The notes: generated by a model not told the origin, from the sequence alone. A DNA stretch of 64,000 nt from Centroberyx gerrardi (GCF_048128805.1 NC_136002.1:28402162-28466161), one strand, 5' to 3'. Positions 40,236 to 55,644 are shown, counted from the first letter of the stretch. Numbers and translations are program-made.

Positions 40236-43200
40236 ACACAAAGACCAGTGCTGACAGGTCCAGACTCAGTTTGCCAAACTGTCTTCTTTTCAAGGCAGTT
40301 CATTGTTGATCATTCTGTTTTCTGTTTCTGTTTTTGGTGTTGCTGCAGGGCAGTATACTATCTTTTTTTGGTCCTCAGTCCACACTGCCTGGTACATCCC
40401 AAAATTCACTATTTTACCAGTCAGCTACATGATCCAGACCAGATGATAGCTGGTTACCTGTCAAAGTGGTTGGTAGACGAGCTTAATTATGTGTTTATCC
40501 TAAGCACATATTGATTTTTTTTTTTTTTTACCTTTATCTAAGCAGGGAAGACTGACTGAGCAGCAGGCCCTTTTCTAGCTGGTTCACATTCACACAGTAA
40601 CACACATTCACACCTGGGATTTGCCCAGTACAACCACAGTCTGCTACCAGGGATGCGACAATACGAATACGTGTCGTGGGGCAGAAAAATGTATCGCATT
40701 AGCTCCATTTTATTCTGCTGTAGTAATCACAAATGAGACGGCTTGCCCATCACAGTTTCACAAAATCTCCATCTAAATTATATTATTTGCACTTTGTAAT
40801 GACATTTTTAAATTGTTTACATTCACAGCCCTACACAGTAAGACTTTGTTGTCATTGAACTTTTATTTATCACATCGTAGTGTGGTATGGTCGAATCGTG
40901 AACCCTGTATCGCGTATCGAATCGTATCATCATAAGCATATCGTCCCTATCTTCTCCTGTTGGCCACTGAGATGGGGCACCTCACTGATGGTTGTTGAGG
41001 GAGGGAAGAGTGTTTGTCATTCACTTTCCCCAGCTTTCTCAGACGAACAAAACAAAAAAATGGCGTCAAAGGCTGCTCACCCAACATCCATGACTGCATC
41101 CCCCAGTCAAAGCAGTCTAAAACCAGACCTGGTTTGATCCGGCAGTCTTCCAGTCATAAGTCTGCTTCTATAACTTCAAGGCTGCTGTCGCCTTTATATT
41201 TTTTTAACAAGAGTAGTTCACAGTGCACTCAGAGTAAACAACATGATTTGTCAAAAAAGGGATTTCACAATTATGACTTTGTTTAGAAAAGAAAGAGAAG
41301 TAAATTTACAGATGCTTTTACATTTGGCGAGATGTTTTAATTTGTTGTAAAGCTGTGTGCTATTATAATTAGAAGCATACCAGAGCGTGATGCAGGGCTA
41401 TGTTGTCATTATCATTCCTTACTTTCTTTCCAGTTGTCATTCTGTCATTGTTAATAATACATTTTAAGACATCAACAGCGCGAGGCACTATCCAGAAAAT
41501 GGCCCCCCAAACCTCGACTGAGATCAAGAGAGTTCATCTGTGCTCCGAGTCGTGACTGCGCTGATTATCTGCTGCCTGGAAGGTCTCATCAAGTACTAGC
41601 TTTTTAAATGTAGTGGCACAATTTCAAGGGAAGGAAGAAAGGAAAGGAAACCTAAATTAGGGATAAGCATCTGAATTCCCCAACCTGACAGAAGTGAATC
41701 CAACCCAGAGGCCATTAATGATGGAGGATTCAACAGAGTTTTAAGGGATCAGTCCGAGTGAATAGGGCAGAGTTTCTCATTTAATCTGTCTAATGAGCTT
41801 GGTCTTGCTTTGTGCTGATTGACAACTTTAAGTGATGGTGAATTGAGTCTATTTTTTTTTAATTTTACTAAGCTTGTACAATGAGTAGACATCGAACAAT
41901 GTCTACTTTTAAAAAATAATGTTATGAGTGAATGAGGGACCATCATCACTTCTCTATAAAAGTGAATAAGCCACACACTGCTCTCTACTTGCTGTGACTT
42001 TTATTTATCGCAACCAACGTTTCAGCTTCGATGCCTTTATTCGTTTATTTCCCAGCACTCAGAGCCTCATTGGGTGTGCGTTCTCCCACTTTTTTGATTT
42101 TTCTGGAATAACTTCTTCACCATCTCCTGTGCTGAACAGATTCCTCTTTTAGACAGCGACTTGGGCCACAACGAAAGATGATGCAGGTCCAGTCCAGAGG
42201 ACATCAGAGGTCTTTGTTAATAGATATGTGACCGCCCTCCAAGAAAATCCGTGGCTTCTAAATCAGTCACCGTAATAGAGCCTCTTGTCCTCGCTGATAG
42301 ACTTGATTTTTATGTGAGCGATCCACTTCAGGATGAGCAAGAGGCCCTAGGTAGCAACTCTTCTGGGAGTGTAATGGGATTTCACAGTACCAATATCAAG
42401 AAGATATACATTTAATGAGGTTTCAGACACTTCTCCTAACACATATGCACCGTCATCCTCGGGTGCCGGGTTGTTGTGAACGGAGTTAAATGGGATTTCT
42501 CCTGGGGAACAGTTTAGCGTTTGATGTCTTTGCAGCCGGTGCGAGATGTAATTTGTCCCTGAATTGTAGCACAGCAACAGTTACTTGTTGTGATTCGTCC
42601 ATAGACACCGCTCTGAATTGCTTTTTTCAATCTTTCCATCGTTAATTCATAGACAATCTTATAAAGCCTATGGAGTCAACTGTCCCAACTTTTTTTTTTT
42701 TTATTTAATCAGGATTCACTGTGTGTACTTGAAAATGGAATAGCATCTGTGCTGTGGCTATAGCAATATCTCATTAAATCCCCATGACTGTGTGTGAAAC
42801 TTTCTACCCTAGGCTTTTACAATTTGTTTATTCCCTGCCTTCATCCAGTCAAACAGCATTTTATACTTTATACTGTCAGCAAACAGGAGGCTTATATGAC
42901 ACTGCATTTATGCCCTTCTGCTCTGAAATCCCCTCCATCCCAAGAGCTTTCATTCTGTACTTGTTGGCTAGACTTCATCAAACCACAGATCCTTCACTGT
43001 GTGTCCTTATATACCCATAGCTGAGCATTTTAGAAAAATTAGGTGATGGGAACCAAATTATGAAGGGAACCAAATGTTGCAAAAAATAAACTTTATTCAA
43101 GCTAACAGTCGCCTAAATAAAACATTCAAAGCACAAAGGCTGTAGAACAATAAATATGGCTAAATAATAATCCTGATTGAGGGAAAGTGTCGGCGTGTTG

Positions 43201-45625
43201 CCTAATATGTACCGGCCATATTTACTGTTCCCAGGCCTCAACCCTGTTAGTTAGTTTGTCTATCAGCTGGAAACTTATGAACGGATTTCCATGAAATATT
43301 GTGGACAGATAGTTTAGGAATCTGGGACTTCCAGTATTAGACAGTTATCATTTCTTAGCCATAACCATGAATCTAACGGGGAGAGACTTGATTCCAAATC
43401 CAAAGAGTGTGTTTTATGGTTCAAGAAATTCAATTTAATCAATTTAATTTAAAATTTAAAGCTGCAATAAGTGACATTTTCTGACCACTAGAGGGTGACA
43501 GAAACCGCAACGCATTTGTAAATAACACACAGCAAAGCCACTGCACTACGGAGGCCTACCTAGGACAAACATTGCAAAGCACTGTGCATAAAGGCTAATA
43601 GCTAAGCTAACCGTACATACGGACAAGTGTCACCGGCTGTACCAGTCTTGCTTTGCCAGAACTTTCTTCCGTTAAATGCTAATTCGTGTCCCACAATGAC
43701 AAGTGAAGAGGTAGGTAGCAAGTTTACTAGTTTACTAACTTTACTCGCTTGCTTTATCAAGTCTGCCATTATGAGGAACTTTTCAGGAGTGGGAGGGGGT
43801 GAGGGCCGCGTTTAAACAGCGAGGGAGGAGACAAGCTAGTTTTAAAAAAAAATGAAAAGCTACTGAATGGACCGAGGAGCTTCGTTCTGCAGCAGAATTT
43901 GTAAGCTTTAGAAAAGAGGTGAAAACAGCAACACAGCTGGCTGCTGTGTGGATTTTGGTTTATACCATTATGTCTCAATGAAATCTCCACATAGCACACA
44001 TTAGTTTCAGGATTGGTTATAAGGTCTGGTATTGGTTATTGCAGTGATAGGAATGATGTCTTTGGGTGTAACAGCAAGAATTGTTGGAGAATTGTTCAGC
44101 GTTGGCTGGGTTTTGTACTCTCTGAGTGCCTTCTGGTTTTTCTATTCAACTGTTAGCTTGAATAAATAGTTCCCTTTTTTTCTTTAGAAGTGGTTCCCCT
44201 CTTCTTTTTGTAGTGTTTTGCCTCCTTGGGAACCCTTTGCCCTTCTACACACCCATCACGTATGTACTTGATGATAAGCACATTTTCACAGCACCCTGTA
44301 GTCCCTGCCAGTAGATCCACTGAACAGTGGGAGCTGGAGAGACCAAGACCACCCAGTGGAAAGAAAGAGAGAGAGGGGGAGGGAATGAAAGAGAGATGGA
44401 CTGGGCAGCAGGCCAAGCTCCCAAAGCACAGCTTTCTGAGACTATTCCAGCAGGTCTTTTTTGTCTCATTCTTCCTCTCCTCTCCTCTCCTCTCCTCTCC
44501 TCTCCTCTCTTCTCCTGTTTCCTCTCCTCTTCTCTCCTCTCTTCTCCTGTTTCCTCTCCTCTCCCCTGCTCTCCTCTCCTGTTTCCTCTCCTCTCCTTCT
44601 CCCTCGCCCTCTCCTGTTTCCTCTCCTCTCCCCTCCTCTCCCTCTCCTGTTTCCTCTCCTCTCCTGTTTCCTCTCCTCTCCCCTCCTCTCCCTCTCCTGT
44701 TTCCTCTCCTCTCCTGTTTCCTCTCCTGTCCTGTTTCCTCTCCTCTCTTCTCCTGTCCTCTCCTGTTTCCTCTCCTCTCTTCTCCTCTCCTCCTGTTTCC
44801 TCTCCTCTCCCCTGCTCTCCTCTCCTCTTTCCTCTCCTCTCTTCTCCTCTCCTCCTGTTTCCTCCTCTCCCCTGCTCTCCTCTCCTGTTTCCTCTCCTCT
44901 CTTCTCCTCTCCTCTCCTGTTTCCTCTCCTCTCCCCTGCTCTCCTCTACTGTTTCTTCTCCCTCGCCCTCTCCTGTTTCCTCTCCTCTCCCCTCCTCTCC
45001 CTCTCCTGTTTCCTCTCCTGTTTCCTCTCCTGTTTCCTCTCCTCTCCTCTCCTATACACCTCTCATTCTCCTCTCCTCCCCTCATCTTTCATGTGCAACA
45101 CGTCTCTCTCTCTCTTGTGCCGGTTTGGTTGTACGTAATTACTCAGCTTGACCTCACTTCAAAGCTTGACCTTATGCAGTTTTTTTCCCTCATGGTTTTC
45201 ATAAACGCTTTGCAATGACAACACTTTGACTTTTGCATCCACATGTAAACCCCATCATTCTATTCTTGGAAGACATTGATTAAGTCCAAATGATCAAGTG
45301 GTGGAATCTGCTTCAAATTTACCTTTTATTCAACCTTTGACCCTCTATCCCTGCAGGTGTGCCTGGAGTGAAACCCGAGCGGTATGAGGAGGGCTTGGCG
45401 GTCAAGCACTGCGCCCTCTCGCTGGTGGGAGAGCCAATCATGTACCCCGAAATCAACACCTTCCTCCGCCTCCTCCACACACACCGCATCTCCAGCTTCC
45501 TGGTCACCAATGCACAGTTCCCCCAGGAAATCAGGTGGGGGCAAAACCGAGCTGCACGGTTGTGTATTTTTGTATGTGTGTGTGTGTGTGTGTTTTATCG
45601 AGGAAGGATATACACACAGGTGACG

Positions 45626-45692
<67 letters not shown>

Positions 45693-47401
45693 GACTGTTT
45701 GCCTATCTCTCTCTCCATCTCTCTCTATCCCTCTCTCCTCTCTCAGAAATATCCACTTCAGCCTATCTGTATTGGCTCTGTATCTCTCTGTATCAAACCC
45801 CCTCCAGCTCTTCTCTTTGAAGCCTGGGAAGATGAACTGGAAAGTCGGGGGCAGCAGGGTCTCCTAGTGGTTAGAGAGACTGTCCCTTAAATGGAGTGGA
45901 GTTAGCAATGTTGTGTGTCCTTTCTAGAGCAAGACACTGAACCCTTACCTGCTCACTCATTGTAAGTTGCTAAAAGCTAAAATGCCGAATTTGTAAATTG
46001 TAAGTAGGGCCTGGTCTGAGTTGGATAGTGCCCAATAGGATCTAATCTGGAAGACGGCATTGCAAATCATAACCCAGCTGTATAGTTTCCTTTCGCCAGT
46101 TTCTGCATCAACCTTTCTGTCTTTTGAGTGAGTTGTTCAGTACAGGCACGGTTCCTCGAGGCATGTCCCTTTATGCACCTACTGTTAGCTGTATGAAAAA
46201 CACATAAAAGGCACCTCATATGGCCTTATGTGCACAGATGTAGGCTACACCTTACAAACACACACACACACTTTGCTTTGTAGAGGCAGAGGGGGCTGCG
46301 AGCAACACTGTGAGAAAGAAAGGTTTCATGTCTGAGGAAGAAACACACTGATGTGACCTCAGAGCGCCGTTACTCTCTGTCGCGCTCTGTCAAACCAACA
46401 CTGAAGCAGCAAACCTCTCAAACGTCACTTTGTGAAACAGTCCATTTCTCCTTTAAAACTATAGTGCGTGAAGTGGAAAAAGGACTTGCCACAAATGTTT
46501 TTAGGGTAGCATTGCCATGCGTCGCTCTAAGTAAAACCGGCATTAGATTGATCATGTTAAAGCAGACATCCACTGTATTATAATAATGAAAGCTAACACA
46601 GTGGCCACATTGAATTTATGTTTCATCCTAGGTGAACTTGCCAATTCAGGGCTAAGGCTTCTCAAGGTAATGCTTCCTTTACAGCAGACAGTTACAGACT
46701 GAAATCTCGTGAAATATCCTTTTACTGAGCCAAGTGTTTTCTTCCACACAGGGTGGGAAACTAACAGCAGCCACGTTTTGGCTGTGGCTGCTAAGTTTAA
46801 CTCCTCTACCAGCCACTTTAACGGAGGTTCCTTTATATTCTAAAAAAAATTATTTGGCTGTTAAAAGGGTGGAAGTGTGACTTTTTGAAATAAAAAAAAG
46901 TTTAGAAAAAAGTTAGTTTGTTGCCCGAGCTCGACATAAATATCAAGTAGTAAAAATATGAGCACAGTGGGGTCACAAACAAAATTACAACCCTAAAAAT
47001 CTAGTTTCCGTTGCACAAGTTCTAGATTGTCATGATGGATCTCACTGAAGTGCAGTTGCCAGCCATCTAGATTGAAGAGGTTGTCGAGTTTCCATGCTCT
47101 GACGTTTACCTTGGCTTCCTCACTCACCATGCCCTTCGACCTCCAATCCAAACACGTCAGTCCGTCCTGATGCCTGGCAGCTTGTCATGCTGGGTAATCT
47201 TTACCCGCTGTGACGCTGTATCTGTGGCTACCTTGCCCGTCATAACCTGACTTATGGTGTCCGACCCGTTGGAACCGGCTGAAGGTGAGGACAGCGGCCA
47301 TCAATCATTCTCAAACCCCGCCTGTCAGATCCACCCAGTCGGAGACGAGCTGTCGCACTTTATTGAGTCTCCATTCCAACATTACTTTAATTAGGGAGGG
47401 A

Positions 47402-47477
<76 letters not shown>

Positions 47478-50400
47478 TTTGCACAGGGTGATTCACCAGA
47501 GGTACAAAGAGCTAAATTCGCTGACTTTCTCTCTAGTTGCTTATTTGGCTAATTGGTTATTTCTGTCTCTTCACATAATTGCCGCCCTTGCACAGCAAAT
47601 ATTTTGATCTCCCATCCAAAGACACATGAAAGGTTAGCGCTTCTCTTGTTTGGGTCCTCTGAATCTTTTACACTTTTTCCTGCTTCTGTTTACTACTCTT
47701 GTGCATCCTCCTGCTCTTACAGATTGTGCCAGAGTGCAGCTACATCCAAATAAAATTAATGTCTTCTTCCCTTATTCAGTATTGATGAGAAGCTCTCTTT
47801 AGCTTCGTTTTCACAGCTTCTTCCTTCTTCGCCCCCTCATTTTCCCTTCATCTGCCATGTGCAATGAATATACTGCTTTTAGCACAAGTACATGGAGTGT
47901 TTCATTTCATGTCATTGCATGTATGTTATTGAATGAAGACGCTCTGTGTAATTACTCGGTCTTCAGGGAAAGAAAGAAAGGCATACTGAACGGAACTGAG
48001 CAACATGTATATACAGCCAAAATGTTTCTGTCTTGTCTCTGACTGAAGGAGTACAACTGCCTGCCTCTAAGAGCTGACAGAAATCTGCTTATATTTTCTT
48101 AGAAATATGAGGTTTAATTGTATTGGGGCAGACTCAGACGTAAGGAAAAAAATGAAGAGGCATTGTTTTCTTTATCTGTCTAACCCCTCCTCATTTCCCT
48201 CTGTCTGTCCGTCAGACTCTCTCTTTGTCAGATTCTCTTTTTTCTCTTTCTTTCTCAAACTGTGATGCTGTCCTGTTGCACTTGGATCTCTCTTCATCTT
48301 CTCCTTTCTCCTCCGTATTTTCTGTGGTCTGCAGGAGCCTGGTGCCGGTCACCCAGTTGTATGTGAGCGTGGACGCCAGCACCAAAGACAGCCTGAAGAA
48401 GATTGACCGGCCGCTTTTCAGGGACTTCTGGCCGCGCTTCCTGGACAGCCTCAAGGCCCTGGGCGAGAAGGTGAGCCTGTCACTGTTTTAGCCAGGAGGT
48501 CAGAGAGATGGGCTTGTGACCGGAAGGTTGCCGGTTTGAATCCTGGACCAGGTGGGAATATCTGGGGGCGTGGAAAGTGAATAAGCAACCCTCCGCCCTC
48601 CCTCAACAGCTACTGCAGCTCCTAAGCTCCCAAAGGTGCCGCAATTCAAGCTAAAAACTTAGACAAATTTGTTTCCCTGTGATCTTGCATGACAGTCTTG
48701 GAAAAGTGCCAAAGACCAGATATTGATATTCACAGAGAAAGAAGAACTGATAGTGTGAAAGATTTATCTGAGAGCTTTTTTTTTCCCACCTAGCTACTGA
48801 GCACAGTCAGGAACACCTGGGATGATAATTGGCACTTTCACACTGTGTTGCCAACTAGCTATAATTGATTTCCTCAGTTGGGGTTAAGTTACTATTACAG
48901 CCTGTATATTCATAGAAACATAAACATCATCGTAAATAGGAAGCTGTGATTATTATTGTGCCCACAGACCGCTCGCCATCGTGTTCTCCCTAAGGGGAGT
49001 CGCTGTGGCTTGTCATTACCTCAAGATGGATCAAACTGTTTGATTATCCCATCTTTGTGATTCTACTGTAATTTGCTGTGCACCACAAGCACACAAATTA
49101 CAGTCGATAATTATTTGCATTTTTTTTTTTTTCAGTCTGTAATTAAGTTTAGAATTGATAATCTCTGGAGGATTTTGGCCCGCTTCATTGCTTGAATTAA
49201 TTCTATTATTGGGTCTTTTCTTATTATAGTTTCACTGTCCAGGTTCTCAACATATTTCAAAATTGCAATTGTCATTTTGTCCAAAAGGAAATAGGTCTAA
49301 CAGCATGATGGTTATCGGTGAAAAGTGTCAGTTTGAGGAGGAGATGTTACATTTTCAACATCACCCGTGCTGATAAGTAAGAGTTAAAAACCAGAGACCT
49401 GGATAAGAACGGCGCCGCAGACGGGGCGCCTCCTTGACAGCTTATCGCGTCTGTTATACCCACTGAGGCGCCGCACAGCATCCTGGGATTTTTCCTTTCC
49501 AAAGGCGGTGCAGGAATCCCACTCCTCACCTTCCTTCTGTCAGATGTGTCGCTTTACTTTCAAACTGGGACGAGAGGAACGCTCCCTGCTGCATTTTTGT
49601 CACAATCCACATTCGTATTCACCTGCTCATTGTGCATCTTGATATATCATGAGGAGAGCTGTGGTGCTTGTGTTGTTTATATATCTTCATACCTCGCACA
49701 TCAAAGCAGCACTGGGGTCACATCTGTTGTGGAATAGACAAATAAAACCACAATAGGAATTCTTATTACGATAATTTACCTGACGCCTGATGTGAAAGCT
49801 GACATTTATGATAATAGGTTTTGTGTGTCTGCTGATGGGAGGCGGTGGAAACGGAACAATGTGATTTCTTTATGTTAGGGACTTTTCAGACGCATTGACT
49901 GAGAAACCAAGGCCGAGGTCCCAGGACTTTTCTTCTTATTAACCATAACTGGAAAGGACATATTGATGTTTTGTGGCCTTTCTATGTGTTCGTGTTTTTG
50001 CCACTATTTGGTCTGTTTTTGTCAAGGGCTGATGCTGAGGACTCACTTGGTTTGAATATAAGATTTCGTAACACTTTACTTTACAATGGCCATATTCCAG
50101 TGTATTAACCTATGGAAAAGTAATGTAAGTACACAATATTACTGTGTAGATGCTTTATGAACCCCTCCCTAATACACAATGTACTTCCAACAGTGTTTAT
50201 AAAACAACTCTGTTTATTGAAGCCAGTTGAATGGTGTTACATCATTGTAAGTACATTATGTATGTGTATCAAGTATCTACACAGTAATATTGTGGACTTA
50301 CAATACTTTTCCTTAGGTTAATACATAGGTTAATACACTGGAATAAGGTACAAAGTAATATAGGAAGGAATAAAGTAAAGTGTTACCAAAGATTGTGTCT

Positions 50401-53400
50401 GATATGGTGGTTGATGTGCAGGCGAGGGAGTTTCCGATATTGTGATTTTGTTTGTTTTTCTTTTTATTCAACCCTAGATTTGTGGGTTTCTGCCAGCCAA
50501 TGTTTTTGCTCAATATTACACCTTTGAACAGAGGAGAATCTGTCTTTAGCACAATCCACCGTTAAAACTGTTGAGTCTCGCCCTGCCGAGAACATTTACT
50601 GAAGCTCCCCAGCTCCCAAATATCTTGACAGCGCTAGTTGATTTCTTGGAAAAATGTGAATCAAAACACGCTGTCGAGGCGATGTTTAACAGAAGTGTTC
50701 TCCATTCCCCATAATTCCTTTCATCTCCAACTTACAGTCAGTCAGACTCTTGGATCTGCCAGATTCCTCGCCTCCTGTGCAGACTCATCTTTAGTTTTTT
50801 TTTTGTTTTTTTTTTCGAGTGAATCAGAGCAGCTGGCGAAAGCTGCAGGCCTGAGTCCTCTCTGAAACCACAGATTGAGATGTCCTCTGTATTTACCAAA
50901 TTCTTGTGGATGCCAACAGTAAGATGGTAAATAAATAAAAGAGAACATTTAAAGCTTTCAACACCTCACTCAAGGTGGGGGAAAAAGGGTGTCAGGTGTT
51001 AGGTGTACAGCTCGCTTTTCTGTATTTTTGTTTTATTGATTCCTTTCATACTTGTAATGTTTTGGCTTTTCTTATAGATATGTTTATTGACTTTTCACTT
51101 TAAACTTTACAGAACACACAAAATGTACATGTAAACATAAAAAGGACAAAATAGAATAAGAATGAAACAAAATTGAATGACATGAAAACCAAAACTTAAC
51201 AAAACTCAGCTCAGCACGTATATATATTTATGATAACACTTTGTTACAGGTACAGTTACTAAACGTATAATTTTAGGAGTCACATATGGAAAATTAGTAC
51301 AACATCAATTAAGGTTGCGTCTTATCAACATGTTTACATCCATATATTCCAGGTTTTGGCATTTCATTTTAAAGTTGGTAAAGCCGACTTCAACTCAGAC
51401 GATCACTTCTTTGTTTCCTATGAACTCTGTCCCTCCGTACCATAAGAATGAAAACATCTACAGGTATGTGTTTCTATTAATTCTGTGATCTGTGTCCACA
51501 GTTGCCCCCGCAGTAGTTAAAAACAGTACAGCCATTAACCTTGCAGGCCTTTTCATCATCTTGTGAGCGGAGGGGATGTACATTATCACAGCCTGCATCT
51601 CGCCGGCGGGCCGTGTGTGTAAATCGATTCTCCGCGCCGGCCTGTTTCCTAGAAAGCCAAAGTGAGGAAAAAATAAAACAGCACTCAGGCGCACCGGGCG
51701 TAACGACCTTGAAAAAGATGTGGGCTGTGAAGTCTTTCAGAGGGAGCCTGTATTACAGCGATCTGTAATCGGTCTGCTTCCTCTTGTCTAATGCTTTAGT
51801 AAACAATGGACAAATTCATTACCGCTCTGTCTGAGGTGTTAGCGATTGAATGGCTGGAGGTAAATCACTGCTGATAGATCATTGCGCTCTAATTGCCTTT
51901 AGATCACCCTTTTCACCACATGCAGACAAGCAAATGTCATGTGAGGTAACTGGTCTTATCTGCTATGCATGAATGGCCAACCCACGCTGAAATATTACTC
52001 ATTCTTTTATATTATACTACACATATTCTGTGTAGTTATTAGACATGTAGAAGACACTTTCTTGTGGTGCATAATTCACACAGTGCAAGTGATATCTGGT
52101 GAATTTGGCATTTAGGCTTTTAGCTGAAACTCCCATCTAGAGTGGCTTGCATCAGATGAGGTAGGTTTAGTTTAGTTTATTTGCACATAAATAAATAAAT
52201 AAAAATACATTTAGAGAATTACCAGAGAAGGAAATGAGAAAGAAATGTACATGTGCAGGTGATGTAAAAAGCCCAAGATGAGCTTATATCAAAACCTCAC
52301 AGAGGTTATACAAATTGCATCAAGTTACAATCATTGAAAATTAATTTTAAGCAGTTACAATAATTAAATTACAATTACTGAAATGTAGTTGCATAATAGT
52401 GTTTAGTAAACTGGCACAGGGATCTGTGCCTTGCTCAGGGACACTTTGACAGGACTCATGGCTGTTGATGGACACATTGGCTGCTGCGGGGATCGAACCT
52501 GTGACATGATGGTTACAGAATAGTCTCTCCAGCCACTTGGCCGCCCTGCTGCCCACAAATACACTGCTTGAATCTGGCCTGCACCGGGCTTTATTGTCTT
52601 CAACTGAATACATATTGACATCCCCTCTAATATCGTTTTGTAGCAGTGAGAGCGGGAAAAAAATTTGGCATGGAGTCCAGTCATTACCACATTTTACTGG
52701 TCCAGATCTGCTTGCATGTCATATTTGGATGTTCATGTTGTGATGTAAGGACTTATTTTGGGGTGGCAAGTAGAGCTGAACAATTAATCGAAAAAAAAAA
52801 AATGGAAATCGCAATATGAACTTCTGAAATTTCGAAATTGCAGAGGCTGCATTTAATTGCTTAAGAAAGAGAGGCGTCCAAAATGGATTTCTGAACAAGG
52901 TGTTTTAGAGCTGCAGGTAATCTTTGGTCCATGAATCAAGTACAATATTGGTAAAAACCTTTCATCAGACTCAAACTCAGTAAATCCTGCACACTTACAT
53001 CAATTCTTTTTTAACGAAATCACTTTTCTTTAAACAATTTTAAACATCTAAAAAAGTTATGACAAGAAATACTTGTGATGATATGAATCGCAGTTTATAT
53101 TGCAGTTGCAATATTCTGTCAAATAATCGCAATTAGATTTTTTTTGTCAATATCTTTCAGCCCTAGTGAGGGGGGGATACAATAACACTACATGATGTTT
53201 CTTTTTTTATAGTTGTCAGATTTTTTGCCACAGGGACCACTTTTAGTTAAGAGGAGTGGAGGAAACCCTGCATAGTGTTTTGCATGCTGTTAACTCTGCA
53301 GAGTTCTCCATCTGACCTCTTCTGAACAAGCTACATCCAAAAAACCTGCGTACATCAAAGTTATGTAATGCAGGATGCTAGCAATTTGTCAAAACCATTA

Positions 53401-55613
53401 TCACTGGTTTCCCTCTCCCCAAGTGACCAAAGATCCAACCAGGGTTCAGTTGAGGCCAAATGGGTGACAGAGTGCTAGCGAAGTCCTGTTGGACCCGAGT
53501 GAGACACTTCTGCCTTCCGGCACATTCACTGCTCGCTCCCTGCAATCTCATTATTTTGAATACTGCTTCACAGTCTGACAATCAGAGGAGCCATCAGTCT
53601 GAAGAATCACTTTTCTACTTGTCAAAAAATGTCTAATGATATCAGCGTTTCCTGGCGGCTCAGCAGTCTCAGGTGCATAAGACATGTTGGAGATTTTGAG
53701 TTTGAGTTTGACATCAGATCCATATCATAATAATAATAATAATAGTCACAATTCTTAGAAAAATGCTACAAGATATATACTTAAACTTATATATAACAAA
53801 CTTATAAAAATCAGCTTCTGTGTTTTATAATTGGGTAAAAAGTTTATATTTTTTGTAGTTTTGATATTGTATTTCCTCAGGCAGCTTGTCACAGAGTTGA
53901 GGTGCCCATATGTTCCCCTCTTCCTTTTTCTTTCCCCTTCCTGCCACTCTCTGCTGTACAACCCAATAAAGCAGAAATGCCTTACAAAGTTCTTCACAAA
54001 AAAATTGATTTCAAAATGAGGTATTGACCATTGAGAAATTGTGAAATCTTCTCTCACAAAAGGATTGCTGGCATGAAAGTACATTATAGGTTACTATTTT
54101 TTTTCCTATATAAAGTTTTGTACTTTTTATAGATTAAATCATTTGTGTTTTTGAACTTTTGACTGGTGGATTTCAGGTAGAGGTTTTTCACAATGAATAT
54201 ATCCCACAATTACACGATTACACTGACAGTTGCTCAATATGGCGGCCAGCGAGATGTGACCTCGTTCTCCTTTGGTCTTCCTGCTAACGCACCAAACCTC
54301 ACTGTGGCCTATTGTGCATCACACTGTAGTCAGGTTATATGGTGATGGATATGCATGGTGTGGTATAAAGATTGGATCGAGGTAAATAGGAAACGGTTAT
54401 GATTATCATAGCAGTGTGGTGGGAAATGTGGGCCTTGGCAAATTCAAGGACAATTAAAATGAAGTAGAGAGCGCTGGATTTATATAATAATTGCCTTTAG
54501 CTTTTCCAAGGACTCAAATCTCCTGAGCGGTCAGTGTTGTGAAGCTTAAAGCTAAAATATGCATCACCTTGAGTCGGCAAAGTGTACTGTTAGTCCCGCC
54601 CTCCTCCCCCTCAATTAGTCAAGTCCTCGCCCCAACGTCTTGTCACTCATCTTGATGAGCTGTCTACCCTGAAACGACTACAGTACAGTATCCTGAGGCT
54701 GGAGGTGATCTGTAAATCCACAACATCCGTAAAGCCACAACAGGCGCTGAAGAAGCAAACGGCAAATGCAGATAATCTGCAATTTAAAAAAAGGCAATGC
54801 TGATGTTTTTTTCTTCTTCTTTTTTTTTTATTTAACAAAAAACATGACATAAATCACCGGAAGACAAACAAACAATAAACACAAATCAAACTTAACACAC
54901 TATGTCACACTAAAACAAACCAAAATAATAAACACAAACACATACCATATATCATCACAACATATATCAGTAGGCCTTACAACCTAAAAAGTAACAAAAC
55001 ATCAGAGGAGAAAGAAAAAACCCCCACAAATTTTCAAATTCTGAATGCTGATGCAATGCTGATGTTTACCTGTGTTTTTGAACGGGTCTTATCTGCCGCA
55101 CGTTTAGCTTCACTGTACTTTCCTTTCTTACTGCTTTTCACCACTGTTGTTGTTGCTATGACTTCCCTGCGCTGTGGACTCTAGCCTCACCTTGATAGCT
55201 ACAACCCGGCTCACCGCTGGACACGCCCACACGACACACCCACACAACAAATACAGCATACACCCCAAAATATCCCCTACATCACTGAAAAGCCAATTTC
55301 AGGCAACCAGGGGGATTTAGGCGTGTACACACAGGGTCAGAGACTGATAATGTATAATATATTCTATTTATTTGTTATTTTTATGACAAAAAAGGTTTAA
55401 CTCACACCGCCAAAGCAGAGACATTTGCACATAGATGGTCATTTTGCATTATGGGTTAATGTGATCATCTTTGCCCCAGGGGGTTGTGCATGTGCTTGTG
55501 TTTCTGCCCGTGTGCCCAACTGTGCCAATGGTATGTCTCTGTTCGTCTTCCCAGTTCCCAAAAATAAACCGTTACACAAGCAATAACTTTGAGCCAGCCA
55601 AACCCCTCTCTCT

Positions 55614-55644
<31 letters not shown>

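Larger units (their letters stand above)
38465..45356 (+). other. tyw1: tyw1 intron 11
   Basis: A 6.9-kb intron with several CA microsatellites, one MITE copy (40648-40949) and the large pyrimidine satellite before exon 12. Pieces near 40513-40650 and 42690-42720 look like a dispersed repeat beginning with a T-run and AACCAGGGA-like sequence. A related piece is near 56170. Around 43455-43560 a repeat reading CTGACCACTAGAGGGTGACA is present. No nested gene. Confidence 0.6.
45535..48334 (+). other. tyw1: tyw1 intron 12
   Basis: It contains a GT run (about 45573-45592), a long CT microsatellite, a SINE copy and a very long GT microsatellite. The stretch near 46750-46840 resembles a dispersed fish repeat. 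No coding evidence. Confidence 0.6.

Noticed and set aside
44153-45218. Several 225-330-codon open frames on both strands, very rich in Ser/Leu/Pro or Arg/Glu/Gly
   Set aside because: They are by-products of the pyrimidine satellite, which lacks stop codons in several frames.
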